From an uncultured Pedosphaera sp. (GTDB lineage: Bacteria > Verrucomicrobiota > Verrucomicrobiia > Limisphaerales > Pedosphaeraceae): a stretch of DNA of 51,703 nucleotides. The notes under the pieces are model-generated. The model was not told the origin of the DNA. It made no database searches and was given only the letters and a program-made list of their open reading frames with translations. The position numbers and the translations under genes were made by a program. Position 1 is the first letter of the stretch. Each line of letters starts with the position of its first letter. The stretch lies in the NCBI GenBank assembly GCA_903930565.1, contig CAIYZC010000841.1:1-51703 (forward strand), written 5' to 3'. Shown here one piece after another: positions 40,490 to 48,682 of this stretch.

Positions 40490-42780
40490 ACTCCCAACAT
40501 TTGGCTGACACCATTTCCGCCGCCTGCCTCCGGATGCCGCCTGCCTGGCCTTTGGACCGCTTTGTCGCGGTCAACCCTTTACTTGGCCTGCTGGACCGGC
40601 CCTTTGGCGCCACCGCCGCATGGCTGCGGGAAGCAGGAGCCGGGGAATTGCTCCCCGCCCCGCCGGGCCAACCGCAACCCGCCACCACCGCCGGGCCGCG
40701 CCGTCAAACCTTGACCGCTTGGGCGCAGGCGCGGTTGGGGGGCACTTGGAATACCACGGCGGTGGAGGAAATCAGCAAATGGTGTGCCGCCGAATTGGCC
40801 ACAGACGGGCCGCCCGAAGCGGTGGTCGCCACGGCGGACCAACTTTGGGGCCGTTGGCGGGAGGATGCCCGCGTGGACCGGAATCCTGAATTTCTGGGTT
40901 GGCGTCATTTTCGTCACCAGGCCGCCGCTTGGCCCGCGGCGGCGGAACAGATGATCGCCGACACCTTGGACGTTTTGGCGGTGCCCCCGGCCGCACGGCT
41001 CGATTACTTGTATCTACAACTATCCAGTGTTGCGGGTTGGGCGGGGCACTTGCAATGGCGGGCCGGCACGGCGGAAGCCAAACAAGCGCCGTTGCTGCCG
41101 GGCTTGCTCGCGATCCGGCTCGCCTTTGAACGCGCCCTGCACCACCAATGCCGAACGGAGCCCACGCTGGCGGACTGGCATTCGGCATGGGCCTCCACTG
41201 TAAGTGAGGGAACTCCCCTCCAGGCGGACTTACGGGCTCGGGAAGCCGCGCTATTGGCCCGGGAAGCCGCCTACCAAGAGCCCTTGCTGGAACGGCTGCG
41301 CGAACGGGGTGAACCGCCCGCCGCAAGCCCCGCCCGGCCCGCGGTGCAGGCGGTCTTTTGCATCGATGTGCGTTCCGAACGTTTACGCCGCGCGCTGGAA
41401 GCCTGCTCCGGCGAGATTCAAACCCTTGGCTTCGCCGGCTTTTTTGGGTTGCCACTGGCGCGGGTGCCAGCAGACGACGCAGGGCCGGCCGTACCCCGCT
41501 GCCCGGTGCTGCTCCAACCCAGCTTCCGATTGCGGGAAGGCGCCGCCGAAGCGTGCAAAGCACCGCCGATCCGGCGCCCTTGGATGAGCCGCGTGGCCAC
41601 AGCTTGGCAAACCGCCCAGAATTCGGCGGTGGGCGCCTTTTCCCTGGTCGAAACCACCGGCCTGGCCTGTGCCGTTCCGCTCCTGGCCGGGTGCCTGGGT
41701 TGGTCCCCGGCGCCCCGGAGCGCATTGCCGCCACCCATCCTCGAACACGACCCGGCCACCGAGACCGGCCTGCCCCTGCCTGAACAGGTGCGCCTCGCCG
41801 CCGGGATCTTGCGCAACTTGGGCCTGACCGGCGGCCCGATCGCCCCCGTCGTCTTGTTCTGCGGCCACGGCAGCACCACCGTGAACAACCTCCACGGCGC
41901 GGGTTACCATTGCGGCGCCTGCGGCGGACAACCGGGGGACTTCAGCGCCCGGGTGGCCGCCGCGCTGCTCAATTCCCCAACGGTGCGCCAGGCCTTGGCG
42001 TCCCAAGGCCTGCCAATCCCGGCGGACACGCGCTTTCTGGCCGGCTTGCACGATACGGTCACCGATGAAATCAACCTCTTCGAGACGGCGGATTGGCCGG
42101 CGGAGCGCGGGCCCGAGCTGGCCCAGTTAACGGCGTGGCTGGCCGCCGCCAGTGCCGCTTGTCGGCGGGAGCGCGCCCCCCTGCTGGACTTGCCCCCGGG
42201 GCCGGACGCCGCGCTGTTGCGTCGCCTCCGCGCCCGGAGCCGGGATTGGTCCGAAGTCCGGCCGGAATGGGGACTGGCGGGCAACGCCGCCTTCATTGCC
42301 GCGCCCCGGGCGCGCACCCGCGGGCTGGATTTGGCGGGCCGCACCTTTCTTCACGATTACGATCCGGCCAAGGATACGGACGGTTCCGTGTTGGAGTTGA
42401 TTCTGACCGCCCCCCTCGTAGTTGCGAGTTGGATCAACCTTCAATACTACGCCTCCCGGGTCGATCCCATCCGGTTCGGGGCGGGATCCAAGACCTTGCA
42501 CAACCTGGTCGGGGATTTCGCCGTGGGGGAAGGCAATGGCGGCGACCTTCGCGGCGGCCTCCCCTGGCAGGCCTTGCATGACGGCACGCACTGGCGCCAC
42601 GAACCCTTGCGCCTGAGCGTGTTCATCACGGCCGCACCCGCGGCCATCGACCGCGTCCTGGCGGCCCACACCCAAGTGCGCCAACTCGTGGAAAACGGCT
42701 ACCTGCACCTTTTCGCACTGGCGGTGGATAGTCCCGCCGCATGGCGTTGCAACCGACTCAATTCCTGGCTCACTTTATGA
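40486..42780 (+). CDS. dabA: DabA-like inorganic carbon transporter subunit (DUF2309/UPF0753)
   Basis: A 764-residue membrane-associated protein. In the DAB complex DabA is a zinc, beta-carbonic-anhydrase-like subunit that hydrates CO2 to bicarbonate in one direction, driven by DabB. The zinc ligands described for Halothiobacillus DabA have clear counterparts: Cys292 and Asp294 in VFCIDVRSE, His461 in FCGHGSTT and Cys476 in YHCGACGG, with the same C-x-D and 15-residue H-to-C spacing. The N-terminal PLDRFVAVNPLLGL is also typical. The start at 40486 overlaps the dabB stop (ATGA) and the stop overlaps the cysD start (ATGA), so translation of all three is probably coupled. Confidence 0.93.
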   Translation: MNSQHLADTISAACLRMPPAWPLDRFVAVNPLLGLLDRPFGATAAWLREAGAGELLPAPPGQPQPATTAGPRRQTLTAWAQARLGGTWNTTAVEEISKWCAAELATDGPPEAVVATADQLWGRWREDARVDRNPEFLGWRHFRHQAAAWPAAAEQMIADTLDVLAVPPAARLDYLYLQLSSVAGWAGHLQWRAGTAEAKQAPLLPGLLAIRLAFERALHHQCRTEPTLADWHSAWASTVSEGTPLQADLRAREAALLAREAAYQEPLLERLRERGEPPAASPARPAVQAVFCIDVRSERLRRALEACSGEIQTLGFAGFFGLPLARVPADDAGPAVPRCPVLLQPSFRLREGAAEACKAPPIRRPWMSRVATAWQTAQNSAVGAFSLVETTGLACAVPLLAGCLGWSPAPRSALPPPILEHDPATETGLPLPEQVRLAAGILRNLGLTGGPIAPVVLFCGHGSTTVNNLHGAGYHCGACGGQPGDFSARVAAALLNSPTVRQALASQGLPIPADTRFLAGLHDTVTDEINLFETADWPAERGPELAQLTAWLAAASAACRRERAPLLDLPPGPDAALLRRLRARSRDWSEVRPEWGLAGNAAFIAAPRARTRGLDLAGRTFLHDYDPAKDTDGSVLELILTAPLVVASWINLQYYASRVDPIRFGAGSKTLHNLVGDFAVGEGNGGDLRGGLPWQALHDGTHWRHEPLRLSVFITAAPAAIDRVLAAHTQVRQLVENGYLHLFALAVDSPAAWRCNRLNSWLTL

Positions 42781-43694
42781 ACCCACCACTCCCCCCGCCC
42801 CGGCCCCTGACCCATCTCGATCATTTGGAATCCGAGGCCATCCACGTCCTGCGCGAAGTCGCCGCCGAGTTCGCCCGCCCCGCCCTGCTGTTCTCCGCGG
42901 GCAAGGACTCGATCTGCCTATTGCGCGTGGCCCAAAAAGCCTTCCACCCCTCCCCCCTGCCGCTGCCGCTCTTGAATATCGACACCGGCCATCACTTCCC
43001 GGAACTCAACGAATTCCGGGACCGCCGCGCCGCGGAACTCGGCGCCCGGCTCATCGTCCGCACGGTGGCCGACGCCATCGCGCGCGGAGTGGCGGTGCCC
43101 GCCCCCGGCGAGGTGAGCCGCAATCGGCTGCAAATCCCCACCCTCCTGGCCGCGATCGAAGAGGCGCAATTCGATTGCCTGCTCGGCGGCGCCCGCCGGG
43201 ACGAGGAGAAGTCCCGCGCCAAGGAACGGTTCTTCAGCCTCCGGGATCCCTTTGGGCAGTGGGACCCCAAAAACCAGCGGCCCGAAATCTGGGATCTCTA
43301 CAATCCCCGCCTGCATCCGGGTGAGCACATGCGCGTGTTTCCCTTGAGCAACTGGACCGAGCTCGACATCTGGGAATACATCCAGCGGGAGCGCCTGGCG
43401 GTGCCGTCCCTTTACTACAGCCATCGCCGCGCCTGCGTCCGCCGGCAAGGCCAATGGCTCGCCGTCACCGATCTTCAGCCGGTCCGCGCCGGCGAGGAAG
43501 TCCGCGAACTGAGCGTCCGGGTCCGCACCATCGGGGACATCACCAGCACCGGCTTGATCGAATCCCCGGCCGATTCCGTGGCCGACATCCTGGCCGAACT
43601 CCGGCTCGCCCGGGTGACCGAGCGCGGGTCCCGGGCCGATGACCGCGCCTCCGCCACCGCCCTCGAAGACCGCAAACGCCAAGGCTATTTCTAA
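42777..43694 (+). CDS. cysD: Sulfate adenylyltransferase subunit 2
   Basis: A 305-residue enzyme of the PAPS-reductase/ATP-pyrophosphatase fold. With CysN it makes adenosine 5'-phosphosulfate from ATP and sulfate. The PP-loop SAGKDS lies at 40-45. GGARRDEEKSRAKERFFSLR and HMRVFPLSNWTELDIWEYI are family signatures, and TIGDITSTGLIES and the C-terminal DRKRQGYF are conserved. Length matches the usual ~300. The ATG at 42777 overlaps the dabA TGA; an upstream in-frame start inside dabA is not needed. Its position behind dabBA, rather than cysH or other sulfur genes, is notable. Confidence 0.96.
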   Translation: MNPPLPPPRPLTHLDHLESEAIHVLREVAAEFARPALLFSAGKDSICLLRVAQKAFHPSPLPLPLLNIDTGHHFPELNEFRDRRAAELGARLIVRTVADAIARGVAVPAPGEVSRNRLQIPTLLAAIEEAQFDCLLGGARRDEEKSRAKERFFSLRDPFGQWDPKNQRPEIWDLYNPRLHPGEHMRVFPLSNWTELDIWEYIQRERLAVPSLYYSHRRACVRRQGQWLAVTDLQPVRAGEEVRELSVRVRTIGDITSTGLIESPADSVADILAELRLARVTERGSRADDRASATALEDRKRQGYF

Positions 43695-43714
43695 TCTCCC
43701 AATCCCGCACCCAC

Positions 43715-45019
43715 ATGACCGCCCAACCCGATTCCACCGCCCCCGAACTGCTCCGTTTCAACACCTGCGGCTCCGTCGACGACGGCAAATCCACCCTCAT
43801 CGGCCGGCTGCTCTACGATTCCAAATCGCTCATGGAGGACCAGGTCGCCGACTTGGAACATTCCGCCGACCTGACCGGCGGCGGCCAGGTCAACCTGGCC
43901 AACCTCACCGACGGTCTCCGCGCGGAACGGGAGCAGGGCATCACGATCGACGTCGCCTATCGGTATTTTGCCACTCCGCGGCGCCGCTTCATCCTCGCCG
44001 ACACCCCCGGCCACCGGCAGTACACCCGCAACATGGTCACCGGCGCCTCGACCGCGCAGCTTTCCATCGTGCTGGTGGACGCCCGGCACGGGCTCACCGA
44101 GCAAACCCGCCGCCACATGGGCATCGCGGCCTTGCTGCGCGTCCCCCATCTGGTGGTGGCCGTCAACAAGATGGACTTGGTGGATTGGAGCGCCGCCCGG
44201 TTTGCGGAACTGCAAGCCGAGTTTGCCGCCCTGCCCGCCCACCTCGGCCTCGCGGGCGCCACCTTCATCCCCCTGAGCGCCCTGCTCGGGGACAACGTCG
44301 TGACCCGCTCCCCCCACACGCCCTGGCATGGCGGGCCGCCCCTCTTGGAGCATCTGGAAACCGTGGCCGTGCCCGCCCCCGCGGGCCCGGAGGATCCGTT
44401 CCGGCTCCCGGTCCAATGGGTCAACCGGCCGCATCTGCCCACCCACCCGCAACTCCGCGACTTCCGCGGGGTCAGTGGCCGGCTCGCCGGCGGCCGGGTC
44501 CGCCCCGGCCAGGAAATCCAGGTCCTGCCCGGCGGCCAGCGCTCGACCGTCCGGGAAATCTGGACCGGCGATGGGCCGGTGGCGGAAGCCGACGCCCCCC
44601 AATCGGTGACCCTCGTCCTGGCGGACGACTTGGATATCGGCCGCGGCGACCTATTGGTGAGTCCCGGTTCGGCACCCCGGAGCAGCGCGGAACCGGCCGC
44701 CGACCTGTGCTGGCTGCACCCCACCCCCCTGGCGGTGGGCAAAAAGTATTGGCTCAAGCACCACGCCCGCACCCAGCCGGTGATCGTCAGCAGTTTGACC
44801 GGGCGCCTGGAGCCCGCCACGTTCACCACCGAACCCGCGCCCGCGGCGCTCGCCATGAACGATCTGGGACGCGTCACCCTCCGGACCGCCCAACCCGTGC
44901 ACTACGACGACTACGCTCGCAACCGCACCCTCGGCGGCTTCATCCTCATCGACCCCGCCACCCATGCAACGGTCGCGGCGGGCATGTTCGACGGGGACGG
45001 CGCGGGCCGGCCGGACTGA
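43715..45019 (+). CDS. cysN: Sulfate adenylyltransferase subunit 1 (GTPase)
   Basis: A 434-residue EF-Tu-like GTPase whose GTP hydrolysis drives APS formation by CysD. GTP-binding motifs are G1 GSVDDGKST (19-27), G3 DTPGH and G4 NKMD; the EREQGITIDVAYRYF switch segment is typical of CysN. The C-terminal beta barrels follow and the protein ends without a fused CysC (APS kinase) domain, so APS kinase or APS reductase must be encoded elsewhere. It begins 20 bases after cysD. It is convergent with the PIN-TRAM gene across a 29-base gap. Confidence 0.95.
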   Translation: MTAQPDSTAPELLRFNTCGSVDDGKSTLIGRLLYDSKSLMEDQVADLEHSADLTGGGQVNLANLTDGLRAEREQGITIDVAYRYFATPRRRFILADTPGHRQYTRNMVTGASTAQLSIVLVDARHGLTEQTRRHMGIAALLRVPHLVVAVNKMDLVDWSAARFAELQAEFAALPAHLGLAGATFIPLSALLGDNVVTRSPHTPWHGGPPLLEHLETVAVPAPAGPEDPFRLPVQWVNRPHLPTHPQLRDFRGVSGRLAGGRVRPGQEIQVLPGGQRSTVREIWTGDGPVAEADAPQSVTLVLADDLDIGRGDLLVSPGSAPRSSAEPAADLCWLHPTPLAVGKKYWLKHHARTQPVIVSSLTGRLEPATFTTEPAPAALAMNDLGRVTLRTAQPVHYDDYARNRTLGGFILIDPATHATVAAGMFDGDGAGRPD

Positions 45020-45048
45020 CGGCGGCCGCCCGCGGAGGCCCGGGAGGC

Positions 45049-46059
45049 TCACGCGGGCGGCACGCTCTTGAGTTCGGCGAAGACCATCACGCCGGCGCCG
45101 GTTTGGTGCAGGCTCTGCACCGCCACTTCGACCGGGCGGCCGATCAGCTGCTGCGCCTCGTTCACCACCACCATGGTGCCGTCGTTCAGATAGCCCACGG
45201 CCTGGCCCTTGTCCCGGCCTTCGCGGACCAGGCGCAGGGCAAGGACTTCGCCGGGCAGCAGCACCGGCTTGAGCGCCTTGGCGGCCTCGTGGAGGTTCAC
45301 GCAACGCACGGATTGCAAAGCCGCGATCTGGCCCAGGTTGTGATCGTTCGTCAGGAGTTTCGCCCCCAGGTTGTGGGCCAGCCGCACCAGTTTGGCGTCC
45401 ACTTCGCTCTCCTCCGGGAAATCGCCGTCGTGAATGCGCACCTCCACCTTGAGGCTGCGCTGGATGCGGCCGAGCATTTCCAAACCGCGCCGGCCGCGCG
45501 CGCGCCGCGCCGGATCGGCCGCGTCGCCGATGGCCTGCAATTCCTGGAGCACAAACCGCGGCACCACCATCACGCCGTCCAAAAAGTCGCACTCGATCAG
45601 GTCCGCGATCCGCCCGTCGATGATGACGCTCGTATCCAGCAACCAGAGATACTCCGGCCGGTGCTGCGGCGCGAAGCGCACATAGGGGATGATGAGGGAA
45701 AAGTCCTCCTTGTTGCTCCGCATGGCCAGCACGATGCCGATGTAGCTGAAGCTGAGGAACAGCCCCACCCGGATCAACCAACGCGTCGGCCGCTCGTCCA
45801 AGTGCTCCAGCAACCCCGAATGGTCCAACAGAAACGCGACCACGCTGCCCAGCAGCAAACCGAAGCTGGTCGCGGAAAAGGCGCGCAAGGAAAAGCCCTT
45901 GAGCAACTCATCCACCAGCACCAGCGCCCCGCCAAACCCCAGCCCGACCAAGGCCCCGAGCGCCCCGTGCCCCACAAACTCCGGCTGCACCTGGCTCGCG
46001 GCGTAGCCGCCCACGGCGCACATGGCCAGAAACAGAATGCGGATGTACCAGAGGGCCAT
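45049..46059 (-). CDS. PIN-TRAM membrane protein (YacL-like)
   Basis: A 336-residue protein. Four hydrophobic helices (about residues 5-20, 30-50, 62-80 and 93-112) are followed by a PIN nuclease-like domain (about 137-265), starting YLWLLDTSVIIDGRIADLIE with the conserved Asp and continuing through RFVLQELQAIGD and LLTNDHNLGQIA. A C-terminal TRAM RNA-binding domain (about 272-332) has LLPGEVLALRLVREG and VGYLNDGTMVVV. This is the architecture of Bacillus YacL and mycobacterial homologues; a role as a membrane-tethered RNase is expected but the substrate is not known. It starts 18 bases after the mlaD-like gene in the same direction. Confidence 0.9.
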   Translation of the reverse strand: MALWYIRILFLAMCAVGGYAASQVQPEFVGHGALGALVGLGFGGALVLVDELLKGFSLRAFSATSFGLLLGSVVAFLLDHSGLLEHLDERPTRWLIRVGLFLSFSYIGIVLAMRSNKEDFSLIIPYVRFAPQHRPEYLWLLDTSVIIDGRIADLIECDFLDGVMVVPRFVLQELQAIGDAADPARRARGRRGLEMLGRIQRSLKVEVRIHDGDFPEESEVDAKLVRLAHNLGAKLLTNDHNLGQIAALQSVRCVNLHEAAKALKPVLLPGEVLALRLVREGRDKGQAVGYLNDGTMVVVNEAQQLIGRPVEVAVQSLHQTGAGVMVFAELKSVPPA

Positions 46060-46077
46060 GCGGGGGGAACCCGAAGG

Positions 46078-47049
46078 TCAATGTTTGGCCGGGGCCGACG
46101 TCGGCGGCGGCGTAGGTTTGGGATTCTTGGGGAAGAACAAACGCCACAGCCCCAACTGGTTGAGATTGCTGGAGGTCACCGTCAAGTTGCCGGCCAGCCG
46201 CGCGAAGTCGGCCGCCAACCGGTCGTCTTTCAGCAATTCCCCGGCCAATCCGCGCCCCGCCTGCAAATCGCCCAGCAGGTTCGTCAACGACGCGGTCGAA
46301 GCCTGCAATTGGCCCAGCGTGGCGTCCACCCGCGGCGCCCCGTTGGAGAGAATGTTCTGGGCCGTTTGGGCGGCGACCAGCAAGCGGTCGGAGAAGGCCA
46401 CCAGATTGCTCGCCGCGACCTGGGCGGGGCCTTGGTTGGTGCGGACCAACTCGCGCAACTCGGCCGCCGTCGCGCGGGCGTCGATTGAGACCTGCGCCAG
46501 GTTCTGGACGATGTTGGAAACGTTGCCCAAGGTGGTCTCGTTCAGCGCCAACCGCCGCACGTCGTCCACCGCGCCGTCGATCTTTTTGGCCGTGGCATGG
46601 AGGTCGGTGATAAAGGACATGGCGCTGCGCTCCGCCGCCTGGATGTCGAAGGGTTCCTCCGCCGAGGCCGTACCGCCCGGCCCGAGCTTTTCCCCCTTGT
46701 TTTCCCGGGGAATGATCGCCACGTATTGATCGCCCAGAAAGCCCGACTGATCGATCACAAAGCGGGCGTCGTTGTAAATGGAATATTTGGCGTAGATCCG
46801 GAGGTGAATGGTCACCGACTTGCCGTCCGGGGCCAGTTCGCAGCTCGACACGGTCCCGACCTGCACGCCGGACATCAGGACGGTGGCATGGTTTTTGAGG
46901 CCGCCGACGTTTTTGGCGGTGAGGTGCAAATCATAGCCCGGCTTGAGCAAGAGCGTGCCCTTGCTGAATTGCAGCAGCAGGGCCCCCAATAGCACCAAGC
47001 AGACCAAGACGAAAAGGCCGACCTTGAATTCGAGACGCGACTTGCTCAT
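46078..47049 (-). CDS. MlaD/MCE-family lipid-transport substrate-binding protein
   Basis: A 323-residue protein anchored by one N-terminal helix (FKVGLFVLVCLVLLGALLL, about residues 8-27) with an MCE domain behind it (about 36-115: YDLHLTAKNVGGLKNHATVL, GVQVGTVSSCEL, GDQYVAIIP). The long helical tail (about 140-300), with repeated Asn/Leu/Ala and evenly spaced hydrophobics, would form the channel-like stalk seen in some MCE proteins. It ends in a Pro-rich tail. It belongs to the same operon as the ATPase and permease (one-base gap to the ATPase stop). Such systems move phospholipids between the inner and outer membranes. Confidence 0.92.
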   Translation of the reverse strand: MSKSRLEFKVGLFVLVCLVLLGALLLQFSKGTLLLKPGYDLHLTAKNVGGLKNHATVLMSGVQVGTVSSCELAPDGKSVTIHLRIYAKYSIYNDARFVIDQSGFLGDQYVAIIPRENKGEKLGPGGTASAEEPFDIQAAERSAMSFITDLHATAKKIDGAVDDVRRLALNETTLGNVSNIVQNLAQVSIDARATAAELRELVRTNQGPAQVAASNLVAFSDRLLVAAQTAQNILSNGAPRVDATLGQLQASTASLTNLLGDLQAGRGLAGELLKDDRLAADFARLAGNLTVTSSNLNQLGLWRLFFPKNPKPTPPPTSAPAKH

Positions 47050-47050
47050 A

Positions 47051-47797
47051 TCAAAAGTAATGTTCCTTCGGCACCGAAATCCCGTTCACAAAACGGTGCA
47101 CCACCGGGTCGGTGGAATTGAAGATTTCCTCGGGCGTCCCCGCCACGTAGATCCGCCGGTCATGCAGCATGAGAATCCGATTGCCCACCGTGCGGGCGCT
47201 CCGCATGTCATGCGTCACCACCACGGTCGTGACTTTCAAACGGTCGCGCACCCGCAGGATCAATTTGTCGATGCTGTCGGAGACCACGGGATCGAGGCCC
47301 GTGGTGGGTTCGTCATAGAGGACGATTTCGGGTTGGTAAATGATGGCGCGCGCCAGGCCGACGCGCTTTCTCATGCCCCCGGAGAGTTCCGACGGCTTTT
47401 TGTCCTCCGTGCCGGCCAGCTCCACCATCTCCAAGGCTTCCGCCACTTTCCGCCGGATTTCCGCGGGCGTATGGCGCCGCTCCCGCGCCAAGGGGAAACC
47501 GATGTTCTCCGCCACGGTGAGGGAGTCAAAGAGCGCCGCGCCTTGGAACAACATGCCGAATTTCCGCCGCACGGGCAGCAATTGGCGTTCGTTCAAACCG
47601 CACAAGTTGGTGCCGTCGATCACGACGCTGCCGGAATCCGGCTGCAACAGGCCGATCAAGTGCTTGAGCAGCACGCTCTTGCCCCCGCCGCTCCGGCCGA
47701 TGATCACCACCGATTCGCCCGATTCCACCCGGAACGAGACCCCGTCCAGAATCGGATGCCGCCCGAAGCTCTTGCGCAAATCCCGCACTTCGATCAT
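47051..47797 (-). CDS. MlaF-like ABC transporter ATPase
   Basis: A 248-residue ATPase that energises lipid transport with the MlaE-like permease. Walker A is GRSGGGKS, followed by the Q-loop region FGMLFQGAALFDSLTVAEN, signature LSGGMRKRVGLARA, Walker B IVLYDEPTTGLDP and the switch His in VVTHDM. FQGAALFDSLTV is characteristic of the MlaF group. The ATG at 47797 overlaps the permease stop (ATGA on the minus strand); a longer upstream frame inside the permease gene is a shadow. Confidence 0.94.
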   Translation of the reverse strand: MIEVRDLRKSFGRHPILDGVSFRVESGESVVIIGRSGGGKSVLLKHLIGLLQPDSGSVVIDGTNLCGLNERQLLPVRRKFGMLFQGAALFDSLTVAENIGFPLARERRHTPAEIRRKVAEALEMVELAGTEDKKPSELSGGMRKRVGLARAIIYQPEIVLYDEPTTGLDPVVSDSIDKLILRVRDRLKVTTVVVTHDMRSARTVGNRILMLHDRRIYVAGTPEEIFNSTDPVVHRFVNGISVPKEHYF

Positions 47798-48579
47798 AGG
47801 ACGAAAAGCCGGAGGAGTTCGTTGTGCGTGAGCGTGAGAAAGAAATTGGTGATCAGAATGGTGATGGAAGCGTACACCACCGCCTCCGTCGTGGCCCGGC
47901 CCACGCCCTCCGCGCCCTCCCCGCAGGTCATCCCCTTGTAGCAACCGATGATGGCAATGATCCCGCCAAAAACAAACGCCTTGTTGAGGCCGATCAGGAT
48001 GTCCACCCCCTTGGTGTAGGTCACCATATTGTGGTACAAATAGGCGGGATCAATGCCCAGCAGGAAAACGCCGACCAAATAGCCCGAGGTGATGCCCATG
48101 GCCATGGATTCGATCGTCAGCAAGGGCAGGGAAACCAGCGAGGCCAGCAACCGGGGCACGACCAGATAATCCACCGGGTGCGTCGCCAAGGTGCGCAAGG
48201 CATCGATCTGCTCGGTCACCTTCATGGTGCCCAATTCCGCCGCCATGGCGGCCCCGACCCGGCCCGCCACCATCAAGGCGGTGAGGACCGGCCCCAACTC
48301 GTCGCACATGGACACACTCACCACGGCCAGGGTGGCGGTGTCCATCTTGACCTTGTGAAATTGAAAGTAGGTGTTGGCGGCCAGGACCATGCCGGTGAAA
48401 GCGCCGGTAATGATCACCACGGCCTGGGATTTGATCCCGATGAAATAGAGCTGGTAGAGAAAGTCGCGCCAGGCCACCCGCACCAAAAAAAGGGAAGCCA
48501 AGGACTCGCGTGCCAGAATCGCCAAGCGACCCAACCCTTCCAACCAATCAACCACAAATCGTTTGGCGGCACCTTTCAT
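47794..48579 (-). CDS. MlaE-like ABC transporter permease
   Basis: A 261-residue inner-membrane protein of the MlaE/TrnI family with five or six helices. Family signatures are GAFTGMVLAANTYFQF, the conserved CDELGPVLTALMVAGRVGAA segment, MKVTEQIDALRTLATHPVDY with VVPRLLA, and CGEGAEGVGRATTEAVV near the C-terminus. It is the first gene of the leftward mlaE-mlaF-mlaD set, and PIN-TRAM follows in the same direction. No mlaB or mlaC-like gene is present, as in many non-proteobacterial systems. Confidence 0.94.
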   Translation of the reverse strand: MKGAAKRFVVDWLEGLGRLAILARESLASLFLVRVAWRDFLYQLYFIGIKSQAVVIITGAFTGMVLAANTYFQFHKVKMDTATLAVVSVSMCDELGPVLTALMVAGRVGAAMAAELGTMKVTEQIDALRTLATHPVDYLVVPRLLASLVSLPLLTIESMAMGITSGYLVGVFLLGIDPAYLYHNMVTYTKGVDILIGLNKAFVFGGIIAIIGCYKGMTCGEGAEGVGRATTEAVVYASITILITNFFLTLTHNELLRLFVL

Positions 48580-48625
48580 CGGGGGGAATCCATATCAGGC
48601 GGCGCGGGCGGGGACAAGCAAAATG

Positions 48626-48651
48626 CCCCGTCCACCCGCGGGTGGACGGGG
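48626..48651 (-). terminator. Probable terminator after clpC
   Basis: CCCCGTCCACCC and GGGTGGACGGGG form a perfect 12-bp inverted repeat with a two-base centre. On the minus strand it is followed by GCATTTTGC, a short T run. It sits between clpC (ending at 48683) and the mlaE-like start, so it probably ends the clpC transcript. Confidence 0.6.
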
Positions 48652-48682
48652 CGGCCGCCCCGACTGCGCAGCCCAGAGGGTG

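Noticed and set aside
43639-46488. Open frame of 949 codons on the plus strand
   Set aside because: It runs in the wrong frame through cysN and antisense to the PIN-TRAM and MCE genes, all of which have clear motifs.
48626-48651. Perfect 26-base palindrome as an insertion-sequence end or recombination site
   Set aside because: There is no transposase or second copy. Its position after clpC, followed by TTTT on the minus strand, fits a terminator better.
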